Origin: Mesostigma viride
Lineage: Eukaryota > Streptophyta > Mesostigmatophyceae > Mesostigmatales > Mesostigmataceae
Direction: 5' to 3'
Length of the DNA: 64,000 bases
Assembly: GCA_009746045.1 (NCBI GenBank)
Contig: RPFO01000175.1
Location: forward strand, 2,913,634-2,977,633
Shown: positions 61,961 to 64,000 of the stretch, piece after piece
Layout of the letters: each line of letters opens with the position of its first letter
Position numbering within the stretch: position 1 is the stretch's first letter
Notes under the pieces: model-generated
Seen by the model: only the letters and a program-made list of their open reading frames with translations
The model's database searches: none
What the model was told of the DNA's origin: nothing
Translations under genes and position numbers: made by a program

Positions 61961-62535
61961 CCTGAAGAAATTTAGTCTAGTTACCCTGGAGCTTCACAGT
62001 TAATAAACGTGTTTTCCCTTTTTCAATGCATCGGTCATATGCAATGTCGTGGTTTCTTGGTCTTGCACATCTCAATAATGGCGGTGCTAGGCTTTCACTT
62101 GGGGTCACCCTTTCAATGTTTTGTACCAGTCAGAAGTATCTTTTTTTATGCCGAGCATGATGTTGTTTGCTATGCCTTTGGTCTGGTTAGGTGTACATGT
62201 GCACATGCTGCAGCCCAGCGTTTCTAATCATGGTCCTGTTTAATGCTGTTTTTCCCCCTTCCTGGTTTATGCGTGCAGGTAAATGTGCAACGAAGCACAG
62301 TTTGGCAGAGTATATGAAGAACCAAATGATCTACAAGATCTGCCAAACGATGAAGAAACAATCCACTTTTTGTTGTGATTTATTTTTTGCCTATGAATAA
62401 AAGATTTTTTAAATAATATTTATCAATGTAATAAATGCACTGATTGTGAGTCATGCCCCTGTTGTAATCATCTTGCATTGTCGTATTTCTGACGGTCCCT
62501 GATAACACCATTTTTTTGTCCCAGAATGGCTGGAG
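61961..62535. other. CACTA-like element interior, no gene recognised
   Basis: Short frames only, without motif. Confidence 0.45.
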
Positions 62536-62935
62536 AATTCGCCTGTGCATGTTCTTGATTTTCTTGAGATTCTACTCGTTTTTTTGTCCTGAGATTGTCC
62601 TGAGATTTTCTTGAGATTCTACTCGTTTTTTTGTCCTGAGATTGTCCTGAGATTTTGTCCTGAGATTGTCCTGAGATTTTGTCCTGAGATTGTCCTGAGA
62701 TTGTCCTGAGATTTTGTCCTGAGATTTTCACCAGAAATCTCAGGACCCGAGGTGTGCACTTACCAGATTTTGTGAAGACGAAATATCAGGATGAATCTCA
62801 GGACAATCTCAGGAAAACTCAGGATTAATCTCAAGACATTCTCAAGATATTCTCAGGACATCTCAGGATTTCTCAGGATTTCTCAAGATTTGTCAAAAAA
62901 AAAATCAGGAGAATCTCAAGAGATCTCAGTGCGAA
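62536..62935 (+). repeat. Right subterminal repeats of the CACTA-like element
   Basis: Tandem TTGTCCTGAGA(T)nG-type units, then inverse-oriented TCTCAGGA motifs. They are similar to the left subterminal array. Confidence 0.85.
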
Positions 62936-62957
62936 TTTTTTCCGACTTCCTAGTGGT

Positions 62958-63164
62958 TTGCTTCAGAGGCCCGTGATTCAGAGCATCATCAGCAGTAAGC
63001 ATCAAATGTTTGAACTGCTTGGCCAGTTCAGGTTGTGCCACGAGGGTTTGCATCAGCCTCGTGGCCTCGTCGTCCGCACTAAAGCGTGGCAGGACGGAGC
63101 CTGCGGCCTGGCCACTTGGCGTATCTGTGTGTTCGCCCGTGCGGCTCCGTGTGCCGGAAGCCAT
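62958..63164 (-). pseudogene. gag: copia2 gag, N-terminal part
   Basis: Starts with ATG at 63164 (MASGTRSRTG), 20 bp inside the 5' LTR edge, and includes LMQTLVAQPELAKQFKHLML. It is cut by the CACTA-like element. Deleting that element with one GT dinucleotide puts this part in frame with 49564 onward. Confidence 0.8.
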
Positions 63165-63174
63165 CGGGATGTTT

Positions 63175-63183
63175 ATGAATACA
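63175..63183 (-). promoter_or_regulatory. Candidate primer-binding site of copia2
   Basis: TGTATTCAT on the minus strand directly after the 5' LTR, identical to copia1 at 12182-12190. Confidence 0.5.
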
Positions 63184-63522
63184 AGTTAAAGCCCCCGACC
63201 GACTGAGCTATGGCGGTCGGTCACGTTGAGCTTGAGAGAGGGTGAACACAGAGAACTGCTGTCGGAGCTGGCCAACCACTGGTTTATGTCTTAGCCAGCA
63301 AAGCCTATCCGGTTAGCCGTAACCGTGGGACAGGCTAGCTGTCCGTACCGACCCGGATAAGGCCCCGGACTGGGGCATAGGTGGCGCCGGCCCTATAGGC
63401 GCCGCCCTTAGACCGGTCGACCGCATCGGACCGCCGGATGATAGCCGGCGGCTTAGCGGAAGGCGTGCGGACGGACATGGGGAACTTAGAGCCAGATCCT
63501 AGGGCTCTAGAGTTACTCAACT
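63184..63522 (-). repeat. copia2 right LTR (5' LTR)
   Basis: 339 bp, near-identical to 36803-37149; followed by the duplication AAAAG (63523-63527). Confidence 0.93.
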
Positions 63523-63543
63523 AAAAGATTCGTTAACCCTTAA

Positions 63544-64000
63544 CCCATACTCCGTCAAGTGTATCCATTTGGATACACTTGCACCCCCCGCCACGTGGCA
63601 AAATATTGCGCGAGCGCCGCGCCATCGGGTACGGATGTAAGTGGTCAGGCAACTCGGGACAGACCCAATGTGAACGTAAATGCATAGGTTGGTGGGATAA
63701 TTGCGCCATAGCCACCTAAATACCACGTTGCCAGGCTGTGCATCACGTGACTTTTGCTAACATTTTTGACCGTTGCGCGCGCGGATAGCGAGATATGGCT
63801 GTCAACGTGCCATTTGGTGGAAATTTGGGGTTCCGCAGCTTGAAATGGGTCAGATGATGACCCCTGAACGATGATGCATGTTGGTTCGTCAAGAATTATC
63901 AGATTCACGGAACTGTGAAAATACGCAGTGGTTATTATCTCTGTCTTGGTCGCCACCATCAGAAGAGACGTCCCGTTTGGTATCGCCGGTTTCTTTTTGG
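63544..64000. mobile_element. Left end of a second TTAA-target transposon, cut by window
   Basis: TTAA at 63540-63543 is followed by CCCATACTCCG, related to CCCATAGTCCG of the element at 33385-34727. A hairpin AAGTGTATCC/GGATACACTT lies just inside. Shared interior words (ACGTGGCA, GCGCCGCGCCA, CGTCACGTG-like) also recall that element in inverted orientation. The right end is outside the window. Confidence 0.65.

Larger units (their letters stand above)
49567..62955. mobile_element. CACTA-like transposon, 13.4 kb, no transposase seen
   Basis: The ends are a 14-bp inverted repeat CACTAGGAAGTCGG. GT is repeated at both borders (49565-49566, 62956-62957), and a 2-bp duplication exactly restores the copia2 gag frame. 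Both subterminal regions (about 49580-50035 and 62540-62935) are dense arrays of TCCTGAGATT-type motifs, as in CACTA elements, where they bind transposase. The interior holds LINE ends, satellites and undefined sequence; I saw no transposase. Confidence 0.82.
36803..63522 (-). mobile_element. Ty1/copia retrotransposon copia2 with four nested insertions
   Basis: The LTRs at 36803-37149 and 63184-63522 are nearly identical, and AAAAG flanks the pair at 36798-36802 and 63523-63527. Read on the minus strand, gag starts at 63164 and the order is gag, integrase, protease-like domain, RT, RNase H. Nested within are a TTAA transposon (37178-42638), a solo LTR (42758-43791), a LINE fragment (47446-48026) and a CACTA-like element (49567-62955). 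Subtracting these with their duplications leaves about 6.2 kb, close to the 6.4 kb of copia1, to which its proteins are related. Confidence 0.92.
27709..63539 (+). mobile_element. Decayed Ty3/gypsy element gypsy2 hosting many insertions
   Basis: Plus-strand gag, protease, RT, RNase H and integrase remnants are spread over 28.1-36.2 kb in canonical Ty3 order. They resemble gypsy1 throughout. Stops, frameshifts and a deletion of the central RT block show it is dead. It is interrupted at 29343-29835, 30526-about 31418, 31778-32148, 33385-34727 and 36803-63522, and a further TTAA element starts at 63544. Its LTRs are not resolved, so both ends given here are approximate. Confidence 0.75.

Noticed and set aside
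1-64000. Bacterial or viral origin
   Set aside because: No operons or ribosome-binding patterns; LINEs, DNA transposons, solo LTRs and PHD fingers are eukaryotic features.

Overview
The window looks like intergenic sequence from a large, repeat-rich eukaryotic genome. I saw no convincing host gene, rRNA, tRNA gene or CRISPR array. Nearly every coding stretch is a retroelement or DNA transposon gene. The mix of Ty3/gypsy, Ty1/copia, LINEs, CACTA-like, Mutator-like and TTAA-target transposons, plus long (GGGA)n, (GGGT)n, (TTAA)n and 9-bp satellites, fits a protist or alga. A green alga is my guess, with low confidence.

Layout. (1) 1-4578, minus: the gag, protease and RT/RNase H genes of a Ty3/gypsy element (gypsy1) whose integrase lies off the left edge. 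(2) 6222-26468, minus: a nearly intact copia element (copia1) with 480-bp LTRs and a CATAC target duplication. Its right LTR is split by a 13.8-kb Mutator-like element (12327-26115) with about 0.7-0.8 kb terminal inverted repeats (TIRs) and a 9-bp duplication. Inside that lies a 5'-truncated LINE, inside the LINE a solo LTR, and inside the solo LTR a third gypsy element (gypsy3). (3) From about 27.7 kb to the right edge, plus: a decayed gypsy element (gypsy2) carrying a MITE, an ORF1-only LINE, a 371-bp insertion with a 29-bp direct repeat, a TTAA-target element, and a second copia element (copia2, 36803-63522, AAAAG duplication). Copia2 in turn contains a TTAA transposon with its own transposase (37178-42638), a solo LTR (42758-43791), a LINE fragment (47446-48026) and a 13.4-kb CACTA-like element (49567-62955), itself full of LINE ends and satellites. 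After subtracting nested insertions with their target duplications, copia1 is about 6.4 kb and copia2 about 6.2 kb, which supports the dissection.

The main biological find is gypsy3 (18100-23190). One open 1,696-residue frame joins a complete C5-cytosine DNA methyltransferase, Ty3-type RT, RNase H and integrase, and a C-terminal PHD finger. The unrelated TTAA transposon at 37-40 kb also ends in a PHD finger. The two copia elements form an odd lineage: a protease-like domain between integrase and RT, Asp where integrase should have its catalytic Glu, HGDD instead of YVDD in RT, and LTRs bounded by AGTT...AACT. The LINEs of several families share a 3'-terminal hairpin with a CAAC loop and a covarying stem.
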